A DNA stretch of 64,000 nt, taken from the NCBI RefSeq assembly GCF_021130785.1, contig NC_060213.1, positions 66,755,001 through 66,819,000 on the forward strand, written 5' to 3'. The DNA is from Homalodisca vitripennis (Eukaryota > Arthropoda > Insecta > Hemiptera > Cicadellidae). Below the pieces are notes generated by a model. It was not told the DNA's origin, ran no database searches, and was given only the letters and a program-made list of their open reading frames with translations. This document shows positions 31,401 to 39,400 of this stretch, piece after piece (position 1 is the stretch's first letter; every line of letters begins with the position of its first letter). A program made the position numbers and the translations under genes.

Positions 31401-33907
31401 AGCCTAAAATAGTGAATAAACAGTATAATGATACTGTTTATTTTTCATTTTAAAGAGTCCTAGACTAATATTTCAAACATAAAATCAATCTTAATACGGC
31501 GTTTTAAGAATGGAAGCAAATACTTAATTTTAAACTGCAAGTTTTCATAGAAAACAGGTGTATTGACCATTATTTCTCTGGTATTGAAGTAAATATTTTG
31601 TAAAATCAAAAACTATAATTCAGTAGCTTTGCTTTACAACTGAAAATAGAGACTGAGTTCATATCAAGATTATGGTACTTTAAAGTGTTCAATTATTTTG
31701 CAGTGTTCAAATAAGATAGACAATTAGTTTATATATAAGTTTTTGTTGGTAATCAACTATGCTTACCTGGAGACGAAACAATGCTATTGCCCAAAAACAC
31801 TCTGAACAGGGAGTAAAGATTATCTTTCTCTAACATACTGGAGCTGTTCAAAATAACCTGAAAACAAGTGATTTAGTTAATAGTCGTATTATTTAAACGT
31901 GTTTCTACATATAATAGGGAAAACCGCACAAAGGCGGGCAGAATTTGATTTCACGTGATCATTTTATAAGCGTGGTTTTAGAGCATTTGATTTTACTCAA
32001 TAAGGGATCAATTTCTAGCGTCATATAATTAAGGATATTGTTACATTTAATTTTAATACGTTGTGTGTGACAAATTTTAAATCTAAGGCTAAAACCAATT
32101 TTTTCAGTATGACTATAACCAAATATTTAACTCCTGTGCAAAAATATAATAGGAACCAATGTTTTGATCTATATTCTCAAAATGTCAATAGGGTGGACCA
32201 TAATAAAACACTAGGTTACTATACAATGTAGATTCATATACATCTTTTTTAATCTAGGTTTTTAGTTGCCGTATCGAAATTTTGAACAATGATTAAATAT
32301 CAATAAATTATTACACCTAAAATCATTATGATTAAGGTATACTTACTTGGATATCCACTGGGTCTACTACGACGAAAATAGGAATTGGGCCTATCCAAAA
32401 GCAGAATATGCCATTGGAATCTGAACTTATTTTCAGGAGATTTTTAGTCACATCTGAAATCAGATAACCTTTTTATCATATACTTCTTCAATATCCAAAA
32501 TTAAGATGATCTAAATAACTATAACAGGATGTTTTTCTTAAGTAATGACTAATACCCTTGTAGTTGTAAATAATTAGGGGTCGCCAGAGAGTCAGCGAAG
32601 CGGGTCTGAGACATTTGACTGGTTATAAGTAGAATTAGTGATGGTTCAAACTTTCCTCAAACCTCTTGTAAATAATTTAATCTCATAATGCCCACTAAAA
32701 TTTTATCGCGCAGGTTTATTAAAATAAAATTTACAGAGCCCATTTAAAAAGGAAAGTCACACCTCCTTAAAAGAAGTTAAATGTGAATTATAATTTTGGG
32801 ATTTTGTGTTTCCGCTTTGGAACCGTATCTGATTAAAACCAGTGGGTTCAATTTTAGGTAATGCAGGTGTCTCGTATTATTTTACTGGATAGAAGTGTTT
32901 TATGATTATCGTATCCTTTGATGTTTACTAATTCATGTAATGGAACAAGGCTGTTCTATTTTATTGGTGTAGGAGATGAGATGTAGGTTGTTGGCATTCT
33001 CCTACAAAAGATCTGCCTCTTTGAAGAAGAGTGAGTAATTAATACATTCCAACTATCAATCGACTGCAGAACAAATCTTCTTGACGACAACTCTACTACA
33101 ACCCTAGGTATTAAGCAATTGAGATAGGGATTCTAATTATTAGTCTGAAATGCATATCCGACACGATTAAACAAAATGTAAGAAAGTTTCTAAATGCACA
33201 TTGTTTTTGATATGCTTTATACATAATTTATCCATTTACACCATGGTGAATAAACATCACGTTCTAAAGGTGTGACACTATAATTTAAAATATCGGACAA
33301 TAAATTATTAAGATTTTTAGTCTAGAGTAATACTGTATTTTATATTTTCTTATATTTGGATTTTTTCTAAGTGATTAGACATAGTCAACTAAACGTCTGT
33401 TCCAGGATTCTTTGGTTCTTTTCATCTATTATGACGTTTTCACAATATCTTAAAAACGACGGTACTTTTTCTAACATGAAAGTATGGTTTGTATGTGGAT
33501 TTTTTGTGGCCAATTCTTGAATTATCTTTCAACGCTACATCCGGTTCTACTTCATCCAGTTCCCAGGAGTAGTCTTCAGGTACATTACAAACTATGATGT
33601 TCATCACAATAAATATATCTTTTACGGAAAAACAATTAAATGAATCTGATATTAAAGCCTCCTATTCTCACCACAAACCTAAATAATAATAGATTAATTA
33701 TAGTTCCCGTATGATATATAACATTTTTTAAAACTTACCAGTGATGTCACCAAAGAAGAGGAGTGCGTTGCCGATGATGGGCAGGGTGGGAGGATACGGT
33801 AGTTTGGCAGCGGTTGCGAGAACATGTCTGTACTGCCATCTGAACCGCAAGTACATTGTCAACAGGAGTAGACAGGCAGCGTACAGTAGAACCAGGAGAA
33901 CTGACAT
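7421..33907 (-). CDS. Cytochrome P450, clan 4 (CYP4-like), copy A, complete 12-exon gene
   Basis: Heme-thiolate monooxygenase expected in the endoplasmic reticulum membrane. The exons are 33739-33907, 32347-32453, 31767-31857, 31186-31365, 30029-30092, 29778-29910, 14728-14791, 12847-12947, 12525-12593, 10581-10749, 8681-8860 and 7421-7578. All join in phase to 1485 nt (494 residues plus TAG), close to the usual length of about 500. In order the product has a hydrophobic anchor (LLVLLYAACLLLLTMYL), a proline hinge (LPYPPTLPIIGN), the C-helix WKKYR, an I-helix ending AASDTV, ESIR (ExxR), PERF, and FSAGPRNCIG with the heme-ligand Cys. No stop or frameshift was found, so the gene appears functional. 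Intron 6 is about 15 kb of nested transposons. Family rank is uncertain: the I-helix lacks the Glu and the TT of typical CYP4 proteins, so another clan-4 family is possible. Confidence 0.9.
8681..8860 (-). CDS. P450 A exon 11 (PERF and heme-binding loop)
   Basis: Encodes LPAGSRVLIMLHALG, FPNPEQFLPERFS and FIPFSAGPRNCIG, holding the PERF motif and the Cys that ligates heme iron. TTGTAG acceptor, GTGAGC donor directly after the CIG codons, 180 nt; phase 1 at both ends. Confidence 0.96.
9330..9590 (-). pseudogene. LINE reverse transcriptase fragment, copy A
   Basis: The minus strand reads HSNNFGFRQGRSNNATTA, then GLFCDLS, a stop, and AFDVVDHQIFLSKL. This is the RT-1 region of Jockey-like non-LTR reverse transcriptases (GFR.g.ST ... 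DlskAFD.V.H..Ll.KL). The in-frame stop in DLS*AFD shows it is dead. The duplicate at about 53150-53310 is more decayed. Confidence 0.8.
9590..9735 (+). mobile_element. Penelope-like terminus with hammerhead-like motif, copy A
   Basis: Similar to the Penelope-like terminus at 29560-29720: TAGTTTGTAATTATGTAT, GAAGAAGAGATCAGATTG, CGAAACGTAGTGTCACTG and a TCACTGAACAATGG tail. The ribozyme-like core is degraded (GTGAAGA instead of CTGAAGA). Confidence 0.6.
10581..10749 (-). CDS. P450 A exon 10 (K-helix ExxR)
   Basis: Encodes EIEEVMGDLDRDVTAADV, MKYLDQVILESIRLHG and ATNDTKI. ESIR is the ExxR motif. TTTAG acceptor, GTAAGT donor, 169 nt; phase 0 in, phase 1 out. Confidence 0.95.
10820..10862 (-). 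pseudogene. Decayed partial duplicate of P450 exon 10
   Basis: About 70 bp upstream of exon 10 (in transcription order) a second CATGTTTAG acceptor leads into NEVLMKIREVIREL, matching the exon 10 start ERMFMEIEEVMGDL before it degenerates. A shorter relic of the same kind lies near 59865-59895 in copy B. Confidence 0.55.
10916..11400 (+). pseudogene. Tc1/mariner-type transposase remnant, copy A
   Basis: Begins with the terminal CAGGGTGGCGCATA after TA. The decayed frame reads QQRVHILQL, a stop, then WKPNKNTA, the N-terminal helix-turn-helix of IS630/Tc1/mariner transposases. The DDE part has been deleted in this copy; copy B (59942-60960) keeps more of it. Confidence 0.65.
12041..12475. repeat. 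Flanking repeats and (TA)n tracts around the tRNA-like sequence
   Basis: The blocks at 12065-12102 and 12317-12355 share TTAAATTGTATAAATGGCAA plus the next 15 bases. Outside them, 11987-12050 and 12365-12420 share ATGGGGTTGCATAC(A/C)GATGAG. Two (TA)n runs lie at 12041-12057 and 12420-12472. Copy B has a single simple version of this region, so the rearrangement is on the A side. Confidence 0.7.
12126..12196 (-). tRNA. tRNA-like sequence, anticodon-position GGC, probably a pseudogene or SINE head
   Basis: It folds as a cloverleaf: acceptor CGCTCTG/CGGAGCA, D-arm GTGT/GCAC, anticodon arm TTCAC-CCGGCAA-GTGAG, and T-arm GCGGG-TTCGACT-CCCGG. The A and B boxes (TGGTGTAATGG, GGTTCGACTCC) are intact and a TTTTT Pol III terminator follows within 5 nt. 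Against a normal tRNA: position 33 is C rather than U, and pairs 1:72 and 49:65 are mismatched. It sits in P450 intron 9 within an A-only insertion. Confidence 0.5.
12525..12593 (-). CDS. P450 A exon 9 (I-helix oxygen-binding motif)
   Basis: A 69-nt, 23-codon exon encoding ASDTVVSALSFLLL, then IGHHPEVQ. This is the second half of the I-helix and the conserved HPEVQ turn. TTTTAG acceptor, GTAATG donor. The partner in copy B is 63306-63374. Confidence 0.92.
12847..12947 (-). CDS. P450 A exon 8
   Basis: Encodes LSGVNLVDVMFENLP and WMDEFISMIVA, the latter the first half of the I-helix. TTTTTTAG acceptor, GTAAGT donor, 101 nt; phase 1 in, phase 0 out. Confidence 0.85.
12948..14727. other. P450 A intron 7
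   Basis: AT-rich intron DNA. Short open frames at 13575-13871 and 13670-13852 overlap on opposite strands and match nothing I recognise. No mobile-element signature was seen. Confidence 0.5.
14728..14791 (-). CDS. P450 A exon 7
   Basis: A 64-nt exon in the variable H-I loop, encoding EWKEGATNKKEVIPGANQ. Only one of the three frames is open and it is the one required by exon 6. CTTAAAG acceptor, GTAAGT donor; phase 0 in, phase 1 out. Confidence 0.7.
14820..14888. repeat. CA/C-rich low-complexity tract
   Basis: An ACACAC and CCCCC run directly before the 5' end of the truncated LINE. Confidence 0.85.
14890..15297 (+). CDS. LINE ORF1, C-terminal part (Baculo_FP-like nucleic-acid-binding domain)
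   Basis: An intact 135-residue frame whose upstream part is missing, because the element is truncated against a CA-rich tract; the nominal Met is probably internal. HKIPSRRDDRPKPIVVQF, then VYFNEHLKPYFKDIL and YKFVWVSEGKSFVKKS follow the pattern of the Baculo_FP-like domain found in ORF1 proteins of insect LINEs (hR.psk...rpiivkF ... vyvNE.Lt....L ... gykfvWv..GkifvrK). Such proteins bind retrotransposon RNA. The TGA overlaps the start region of ORF2 by a few bases (ATGA-type overlap). Confidence 0.7.
   Translation: MAEIIGVDIDFKSDNQAMHKIPSRRDDRPKPIVVQFTNSQLKDSFLKKSKNASKLKEIKSTDFVPNVPRTNVYFNEHLKPYFKDILFHSKKLKEPGYKFVWVSEGKSFVKKSKNDRKIRVTTIGDLKKLGLDIRE
15294..18420 (+). pseudogene. LINE ORF2 (endonuclease and reverse transcriptase), broken
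   Basis: It starts with an apurinic-endonuclease-like N-terminus (MNIRSVRKHYNELIAYL). A palindromic rearrangement interrupts it at about 15488-15853, after which the endonuclease pattern resumes as GYIPGYNM and FIYVDFDIQCT. Stops and frameshifts follow. Reverse transcriptase remains are clear at FLPGR (about 17275), WESFCRGRKRTVKINEVFSD (about 17465-17525) and the catalytic box FAYADDTALVCSA (about 17640-17680). Not functional. Confidence 0.8.
15488..15853. repeat. Large imperfect palindrome inside the LINE endonuclease region
   Basis: Arms 15488-15640 and 15698-15853 are reverse complements with a spacer of about 58 bp. The left arm, read on the minus strand, encodes the same endonuclease segment (IPGYNMLFQPRPDNQAGGV) that the right arm encodes on the plus strand. 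Confidence 0.85.
18421..19560. other. LINE 3' untranslated region, T-rich
   Basis: After the RT remnant comes AT-rich DNA with several TATGTTCTGTCAGAGTTTAT-like units at about 18765-18890. No gene seen. Confidence 0.5.
18760..18900. repeat. Short degenerate tandem repeat
   Basis: Four to five units near TATTGTTGTTATGTTCTGTC plus CAGAGTTTA, period about 35-40 bp with gaps, in the 3' part of the LINE. Confidence 0.55.
19590..19662. repeat. (TA)n microsatellite
   Basis: An interrupted TA run between the LINE 3' end and the mariner-like element. Confidence 0.9.
20489..23240. mobile_element. TTAA-flanked Mutator-like element nested in the mariner-like TIR
   Basis: The ends read GGGGAGCACTT and AAGTGCTCCCC (inverted repeats), flanked on both sides by TTAA (20485-20488 and 23241-23244). 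Removing the insert with one TTAA restores a left TIR that matches the right TIR (TTTATTAAAA). Inside is a decayed transposase on the minus strand. The 2752-bp length fits an autonomous element. Confidence 0.85.
21300..22776 (-). pseudogene. Mutator-like transposase (insect-type), broken
   Basis: Reading on the minus strand: an N-terminus at 22776 (MPRFKSLLSRNAFSKEINIT), then after decay GSSGAMEVAW (about 21895), a broken GDS.KPYGDS-like block, RMVSRLKNLKAKTK, LGGKNKANR, VEDMKKSHLGKFFYHVMSS, NERPQHGLNVL and HFHLPENLMTFIKPIFQDL. This order matches the DDE transposase domain annotated as Mutator-like in many arthropod genomes. Several frameshifts and stops make it non-functional. Confidence 0.7.
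23515..24640 (+). pseudogene. Mariner/IS630-type DDE transposase, broken
   Basis: Starts with YGLAHCNSRQARRLYQEHF, the N-terminal helix-turn-helix common in insect IS630/mariner proteins. Then come a second HTH with LHEQQLHSYHYQRVQ, HFSINVMGCYSGV with FLPDTLNDENYLHFLDD, a degraded DGAPAH.. region, PNRWIGH, and a broken WPARSPDLNPLDFFLWG-like block (about 24357-24410). Multiple frameshifts separate these. It belongs to the 19924-25325 element. Confidence 0.8.
25326..28382. other. P450 intron 6, unassigned stretch
   Basis: A (TA/CA) run at 25328-25378, then mostly AT-rich DNA. Apart from the GC-rich block at 25540-25760 and a direct repeat pair (27083-27107 and 27328-27354, sharing TATACCGAAACACCTCA) I see no gene or element. 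Confidence 0.4.
25540..25760 (+). promoter_or_regulatory. GC-rich block, possible promoter/first exon or solo LTR
   Basis: About 220 bp of markedly higher GC than its surroundings. It contains ACTTATACAGC (TATA-like) at about 25630 and a GT donor-like site GGTGAGTC at about 25750. AATAAA occurs at about 26697. It could be a plus-strand promoter with a first exon, or part of a solo LTR. Not resolved. Confidence 0.3.
28383..28450. repeat. (TA)n microsatellite
   Basis: An almost pure TA run inside P450 intron 6. Confidence 0.95.
28840..29720. mobile_element. Penelope-like element terminus in fold-back arrangement
   Basis: Two inverted copies of one terminal repeat (28840-29046 inverted, 29417-29634 direct) are nearly identical except for about 10 extra bases in the right copy. 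The spacer encodes on the plus strand DEAHIIHWEPHFFKRKLIEA, TYIKLADQPSVEIRPLWLPI. This is the C-terminal end of the Penelope-like GIY-YIG endonuclease region (HreA.il.wE..f..RklIEA.yI...). Penelope elements are known for inverted pseudo-LTRs. The 5' bulk of the element is missing. Confidence 0.75.
29600..29650 (+). ncRNA. Hammerhead-ribozyme-like motif in the Penelope terminus
   Basis: CTGAAGA, then a stem (AGAGATC pairing with GATCTC around AGATTGCA), then GAAA and CGTAGTG. CUGANGA-stem II-GAAA is the hammerhead core, and Penelope-like elements are known to carry such motifs. Helix I and the cleavage site were not convincingly paired by eye. An inverted partner lies at about 28855-28880, cut off just after GAAA. 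Confidence 0.5.
29778..29910 (-). CDS. P450 A exon 6
   Basis: Encodes VGKLIILRIFKFWLHIDWLF then KELKESLKIRDQCMDVISQ, matching the clan-4 R..PWL.pD.iF block and the helix after it. CATAG acceptor, GTATGT donor, 133 nt. Intron 6 follows, about 15 kb and packed with mobile elements. Confidence 0.85.
30029..30092 (-). CDS. P450 A exon 5
   Basis: A 64-nt exon encoding SIFSRKLTIDNLMDAKYLIH. Residue conservation is weak, but TTTCAG and GTAAGT flank it and its phase (1 in, 2 out) fits both neighbours exactly. Confidence 0.75.
30540..30672 (+). promoter_or_regulatory. Possible plus-strand first exon in P450 intron 4
   Basis: A locally GC-richer stretch ending in AAATAAAAT followed by a consensus donor GTAAGTA. 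It looks like a 5' UTR exon of an unseen plus-strand transcript. No downstream exon was recognised. Confidence 0.25.
31186..31365 (-). CDS. P450 A exon 4 (C-helix)
   Basis: Encodes HIWKKYRRLMNPVMHPSNVE, containing the WxxxR heme-propionate motif, then FLPVFNEFSRKLTEQL. CTACAG acceptor, GTAAGA donor, 180 nt; phase 1 at both ends. Confidence 0.93.
31767..31857 (-). CDS. P450 A exon 3
   Basis: Encodes VILNSSSMLEKDNLY and FRVFLGNSIVSSP, matching the B-helix region of CYP4-like proteins. TTTTCAG acceptor, GTAAGC donor, 91 nt; phase 0 in, phase 1 out. Confidence 0.9.
32347..32453 (-). CDS. P450 A exon 2
   Basis: Encodes VTKNLLKISSDSNGIF followed by FWIGPIPIFVVVDPVDIQ, the beta-1 region typical of clan 4. 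TTTCAG acceptor, GTAAGT donor, 107 nt; phase 1 in, phase 0 out. Confidence 0.9.
32454..33738. other. P450 A intron 1
   Basis: AT-rich intron, no gene or element recognised. Confidence 0.6.
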
Positions 33908-33935
33908 TGCCGAGACTGTACTGGTGTCGGGGCTT
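33739..33935 (-). CDS. P450 A exon 1 (start codon at 33907)
   Basis: Encodes MSVLLVLLYAACLLLLTM, then a basic stretch (RFRWQYRH) and the hinge PYPPTLPIIGN. The donor GTAAGT follows at 33738-33733. A TAG acceptor just above 33935 suggests the exon begins in the 5' UTR with an upstream non-coding exon. The Met at 33907 is chosen because it directly precedes the hydrophobic anchor. Coding length is 169 nt, ending in phase 1. Confidence 0.88.
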
Positions 33936-34011
33936 CTAGGAATATAAACAAAATATATTGAATTACTAAGTATACCGTAACACAGGTCTTACTGAAAAAT
34001 ATTTACTAACC

Positions 34012-34190
34012 TCCCCCCTCTCGCAAACCCCGAAATAAGTCTGCCGAGACGATAAGTTCATGGCCGCCGTGAAGTACGTGTGTGTGTGCCTCCACTTATA
34101 TCTTGCCTTGTTTATTTTGTCTGTAACTGTATACGCTATGCATCCCAATCTATACTTTAGAAGCTCGCTCACCACCTCACCGTGGTTCAA
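34012..34190 (-). other. Candidate 5' UTR exon of P450 A
   Basis: On the minus strand a GC-richer stretch ends in GAGAGGGGGGAG followed by a GTTAGT donor, about 77 bp above the CTAG acceptor of exon 1 (33935). This would supply the non-coding first exon implied by that acceptor. The transcription start is not visible. Confidence 0.3.
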
Positions 34191-34199
34191 TATAGTCGC

Positions 34200-35030
34200 G
34201 CCGTTCCGTGAGTGTCTCCTTCTAATTATATCTTGGCTTGTTTATATTGTGTTACACTTATGTTACAATTATATGCTATTCATCCCTGTTTGTATAAATA
34301 ATTAAATTGCGATTTTCTATAATAATGTAAGTAACAGTGGTAGAAGTGAAATTTATATATTTATTTATAACAAATAATGAGCCAGCCCTAAATAGTTCTA
34401 TCCCTGGTACTGAATCAAAGATAATGTTGAATATAAATACGATTTACAAGTAATGATTGGATATGCATGAAGATTGTTGACACTGTTGCAGTTTTATAGT
34501 ACTCGTACAATAAATAAGAATTCAAGTGAATAAAAACAGGTTATTATACCAAATGTGGTGATCATACAATATGTCAGCACTGGTATAATTAATATAAAAA
34601 TCAATGTGATCGTGTAAATTAGGCTCTGTTTTAAATCGTCTAGTTTTACATTAGATTAGTATGACGTATTTTAGAACTTATATATTTTTTTAATAATTTC
34701 GAGTTCTTACAATCACATTAAATTATTGTATGAAAACAGCTTATCATTTTAATCATTTTGCTTTTAGGGTAGAGTGGCTTAAGCTAAATCTATATAGCCC
34801 CATTTGGTCTACTTTACTAAATTCAGGTAAGATATGGGCTTGCTTGAGATAATGAAATGTTTTCATAGTAAAAAATTGCAATAAAAATGGAAATCTCACA
34901 AAATACAGAGATAGAATATACGAATCAATATTTTGTAGAAATGGAAAATGAATGTACAGTTCACTAAACTGAGATAAACATGTTTAAAAAGAAGTGACAG
35001 CTTAATCTGTATAATACTTAGATTTTTTCC
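34200..35030. other. Intergenic, upstream of P450 A
   Basis: AT-rich DNA with no recognisable gene. Regulatory sites for P450 A probably lie here, but none can be named from sequence alone. Confidence 0.4.
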
Positions 35031-36470
35031 AATATGGGTGCAACTATTAAAACAGCTATGAATGAATTTAAAATTGATGCAATAGGCATGAAGCCGTGAT
35101 AGCCTGGCGAACGAATCATTATTAAGTGGGAAATTCCCAAAAAGATGAATAACTAATATTGTGTGTTCACTACCAACGCTGACTGCCCCTAAAAGTGCCT
35201 ATCAGTTACGACCTATTTCATTATTGCCAGCCTTGCCAAAGAATTTGGAAAAGATCACCTTGCGCCTAATAGTTGTTTATATGAAGTATAAAAAAAATTA
35301 CCAAACGGACAATCTAGTTTTATAATAACCCGTAGTTCATGCACTGCCCTATTGAATCTATTTAATTGATTAAAAGCACGTGGGAAAATAAATATCTTTG
35401 GTGTTACTGGATTATTTTCAGGGTTTTATCTCTATAAATCATATATTTCTGACTGTTAAAATTTATTTCCCTGGGTTTCGCAAACATTATATTGAGTGGG
35501 TCACGACCTGTTTAGAAAACAGATAACAGGTTGCTAGGTTGGTGGGTGGAATTCATCTGCACTAGCTGCAACATCGCGGAGTTCCTCAATGAAGCTGCAT
35601 AGATCCTATGTTGTTGAATGTATGCCTCTGCCCCCTCCTAAACAGTTGTGTGCGGGAATGCACTATCTATCAATATCAGATGAATGTGAGCTTCACTTGT
35701 AATATGATTCGGAACTCATTGAAGAGACTGTTGTTCTGATCTTCAACGTGTATCCATCTGTTCAGTCAATAATGGAATTAAAATAAATATTGAGAAATTG
35801 CATGTGCTTCATATGACGCCCCAAAATGTTATACAGGATCCATTGAGAGTGGCTTGAGAATTGAACCTTGCGATAAGTGCCTGTTGCTTACTACTAAAGA
35901 AAGAAACCTTATGTTTTATACTTGAGAATGAACTTAAATATTCTGATTACGTCATTCACTCAATTCATCCAACTGTTAGCAGGCTAAAATGTCTGTATTG
36001 ATTTAGAAATATGTTGCAGAGCTCATGCAGACACTACTTCTTTCAGTATTCTTTTATTGCTATCCTTCTTATGGCAACAGCATATCGAGGGAGGACACCA
36101 ATAGAATTCAGAGATTACTAAATACAGAATTACGCTATCTGTTCAATTTGAAACGTTTTACACATATGTCCTCCTATCGGCTTGATGCTAATGTGCTTCA
36201 AATCTAATTATGTAAGGGTATTGACCAAAAGCATGATGCAAAAATTGTAGCGCTGGAGAGCCGCAGTGCTTGTACGAGAAGATGCGATTCTGGAATGAGA
36301 TATACCAGAGTAGCACACTCCATGATAAACAGTTTCCCTGCCGAAAATTGATACTGAAGGTGGGCAGGAGAAGCTTCTCTCATAATCGACTCCTTGAAAG
36401 TTTAAAGAATCCTTCAGGATTAAAATATAAGAGCCATTTATAAGACGTTGTACTTGTCAAGACGATAGAG
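35030..36470 (+). pseudogene. Non-LTR retrotransposon reverse transcriptase, broken
   Basis: Plus-strand remains in order: SAYQLRPISLLPALPKNLEK (R-P-I-S box, about 35190), ending RQVAR-like text, HRGVPQ (about 35570), then a C-terminal stretch YPSYGNSISREDTNRIQRLL, LNTELRYLFNLKRFTHMSSY (36060-36180) typical of Jockey-like RT C-termini, and a final basic tail near 36350-36430. Stops and frameshifts are frequent and the YADD box is not intact. A dead LINE. Confidence 0.7.
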
Positions 36471-36479
36471 TATAGTTAT

Positions 36480-39400
36480 TTTTATTTAGCATAATAGCCG
36501 TTACCTGCGGTTTTGCGCGCTGTTATTAAATCGAAGTCCGTAGCCTTCTTAGTCGAAACACTTATGATGTACTATCATGGTCCCCTATGATCTTTTTCAA
36601 ATGGTTGCGAGACTTCAAGATTTGCGCGTATAGGAGTATTTTTGGTTCAAATGAATTATAGTTCCGATGACACAGCTGAGTTTGCCATGTTGCCTCGATC
36701 AATAAAATATAACATTGATCTAGAAAAACTTCTTTTTTAACAAATAGTCACTTATTTTCAGCTCCTTTGGTATGCTTCCGTTCTAATATACTTCTAGTGC
36801 CATAGTTGGGTTTGCCTTGTCTTATAATTATTCTTAATTATAATTATTGACTTTTCGGACAGTAACCTGATACCTTGTTATTCCATTAAAGTATACGCTA
36901 TAGGGTTTGGAAAGTAATACCCTGGTCATCTAAAACTTGTCATATTCATGATTAATTTACTAAAAAACATTTTGAATAACTGTTTAAAACTTTAAGTTTA
37001 ATCATCTTCAACGTTAAAAGCACTCAAACATGGATGTATATTATTAATTTACTTTATTAACGGCTTCATGAAATTAAAATCAATTACTGTATTTAAAAGA
37101 GGAAAATAACAACAGTTACTTTGTTGGGAAACATATATTGAAATATGTATGAAACTGATAAAGTTCATGTAAAAGCTATACAATTAATATACATATAATT
37201 TTAGGACGTAAAAAATTAGGGTTATTTGTACTTTATTTTAGTACGTTATAATTTAATGCTTTTTAAGGCAATGGATCTGTGATAACATGTAGTTTTAATA
37301 ACGAAAATGAAAATTAATTTGGCTTAAACAACATTATAACTTACCTAATTACACGAATTTTAGGCATTTCGTTGCCATAACAAGGGTGATCTGAATCCTC
37401 TCTTCAGGAAAAGCTTCTCCCAACTTCCTTTGACATGCTTTGTCAGGTATTTTCAAAATTTGTATACTTACTCTCCTCTTGTACTCGTATCATGTCAAGT
37501 TCACTCATTACTAAAGCTGTCTTTTAATTTACATAAATTATAGTACTTGTAGCACAGGTTATCTATCCTCATTTTTTATTAAAGTTCAAAACTCCAAATC
37601 ATCATTATAAACACAAAAGCTCATAGTTTGCTAGTCTGACAAATACAGTATTCTGTAATCATGAACAAATCACAGCATTCAAAGTTTCCTTGGGATTTTG
37701 TACATAAACATTTGTATAAATAAATGTAAAATTACATGTACCATGCCATTTTATTGTTCGCTCAGGAAAAGATGATGAGGAAACCCCATAAGGTGTCTAT
37801 AATGGTTACGTAGAAAAGAGCTTAAACCCTGGGCCTGCCCTTGCGATCCCATTGACGTCACCAACTAACTGCCTTAACTTTCCATTAACTTATAGAACGT
37901 TCTTACCACGTCTCATAAGGCTGCATTGAGAATTGTGACCGTAATCATAATGATACATAGATAGGGAATGTTACATGTAAAAACCACAATAAGAAGATTA
38001 GAAATGTACCTAATAGAAATGTGCTTAAGAGTCGTGTGACCGACTATGTAATCAGTGTATAAACTATAAATGCATATACCAACAAATCTCTTTCATCCTA
38101 TTTATTTCATTTACACTCTGTTTTTCATTTTCTTTGCTGACAGTTGAAAAATTATTAAATAATCATTGTCAGTTGAGAATATTATACTCGTATTTATAGC
38201 TAATCCTAGTACTTCCGTACAATCTGTAGCTATTAACACGAAACTGCAGAGCATCTTCTGTTAGATTTTCTTCGAAGTTAATCGATTTTTCAGTAGGATT
38301 ATTATAAAACCTATACAAATTAAGCTTATAACTTAAAATTATTGTGTTCAAAGTATGGACTGCGCAAACCCAAAAATTATTGCTTGCGGCTTTTATATTT
38401 TTTGGCCTTAAGAGTAAAGTAAAGTGTTAAACCACAATGTACACAAGAGGTTTCACTTAATTTGCGGAGCGTTAGCAAAACCTATCACTCGAGAGGCCTG
38501 AAAAATTTCGAACTTTTTCCTGTTTGTCTGTCCACACGATGTCACGTGGACACATTTAGATTTACTTAGGCACTTATTTAGTAGGCAAATTTAGGCTTAT
38601 AATTAGGTTTGTAGCTTCATTTATATGTAGAAAAAGGAAGTAATATAACTTTGTATGCTACTCCATGGACTAGCACAATGATAACGTAAACATTGCAGAA
38701 TAAATTATCTCAAAAAATATTTAATCTCCAGACTCTTACTTTTGTATGTATCTCGCTTCTAAGAAGCCAGGGGACGTAAAATGTATTTGCTTTATGACTG
38801 TTTGTCTGCCTCTGCGCTCAGTTGAAATGTAAATGTATACAAACTTGATTATTTGCACGCAAATTCTGCAAAGCCTGTTAGGGGACACACGATGTGGCGT
38901 ACTCATTCTATTAACTAATAGTATTAAGTTTTCAAATCTTTATCATATGTGTTTCAGGTTTGATCAAAACCAATATCATAAGGAGAAACTGCCAGTTCAA
39001 AAGGACTTTTAGGTTCCGACGGAAAACCAAACTTGCTGGGATTCCTTAACATAAAGGAGGCTGTTGACTCGTTCATGGGACTTGGATAAGGAATAATGAA
39101 TACTCTCGCTTCCATTAAGAATTTGGACTGAGAAAGAATTCCAGGGACCAATTAGTTTATATTCTTTTGTCATAAAATTATCATCATTACATATTAAATT
39201 TTACTGAATCCACGGTACCAGACCGTGACCATTGAAGGTTATGTTCCGAATGAATGACTTTAAACCGTTGTGGATTTACAACCACAACAAGTTCAAAAGA
39301 CCTCCTACATAATCTTGACTAAATATTTCAGCTATAGGTTTCTATTTTAAAAATCATCTTTGAGTAACTATGATGTATTTGATAGACTGTTATAAAAGAA

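Noticed and set aside
38954..39151. 65-codon minus-strand frame with regular amino-acid composition
   Set aside because: No family recognised and no supporting splice or neighbour evidence; left unannotated.
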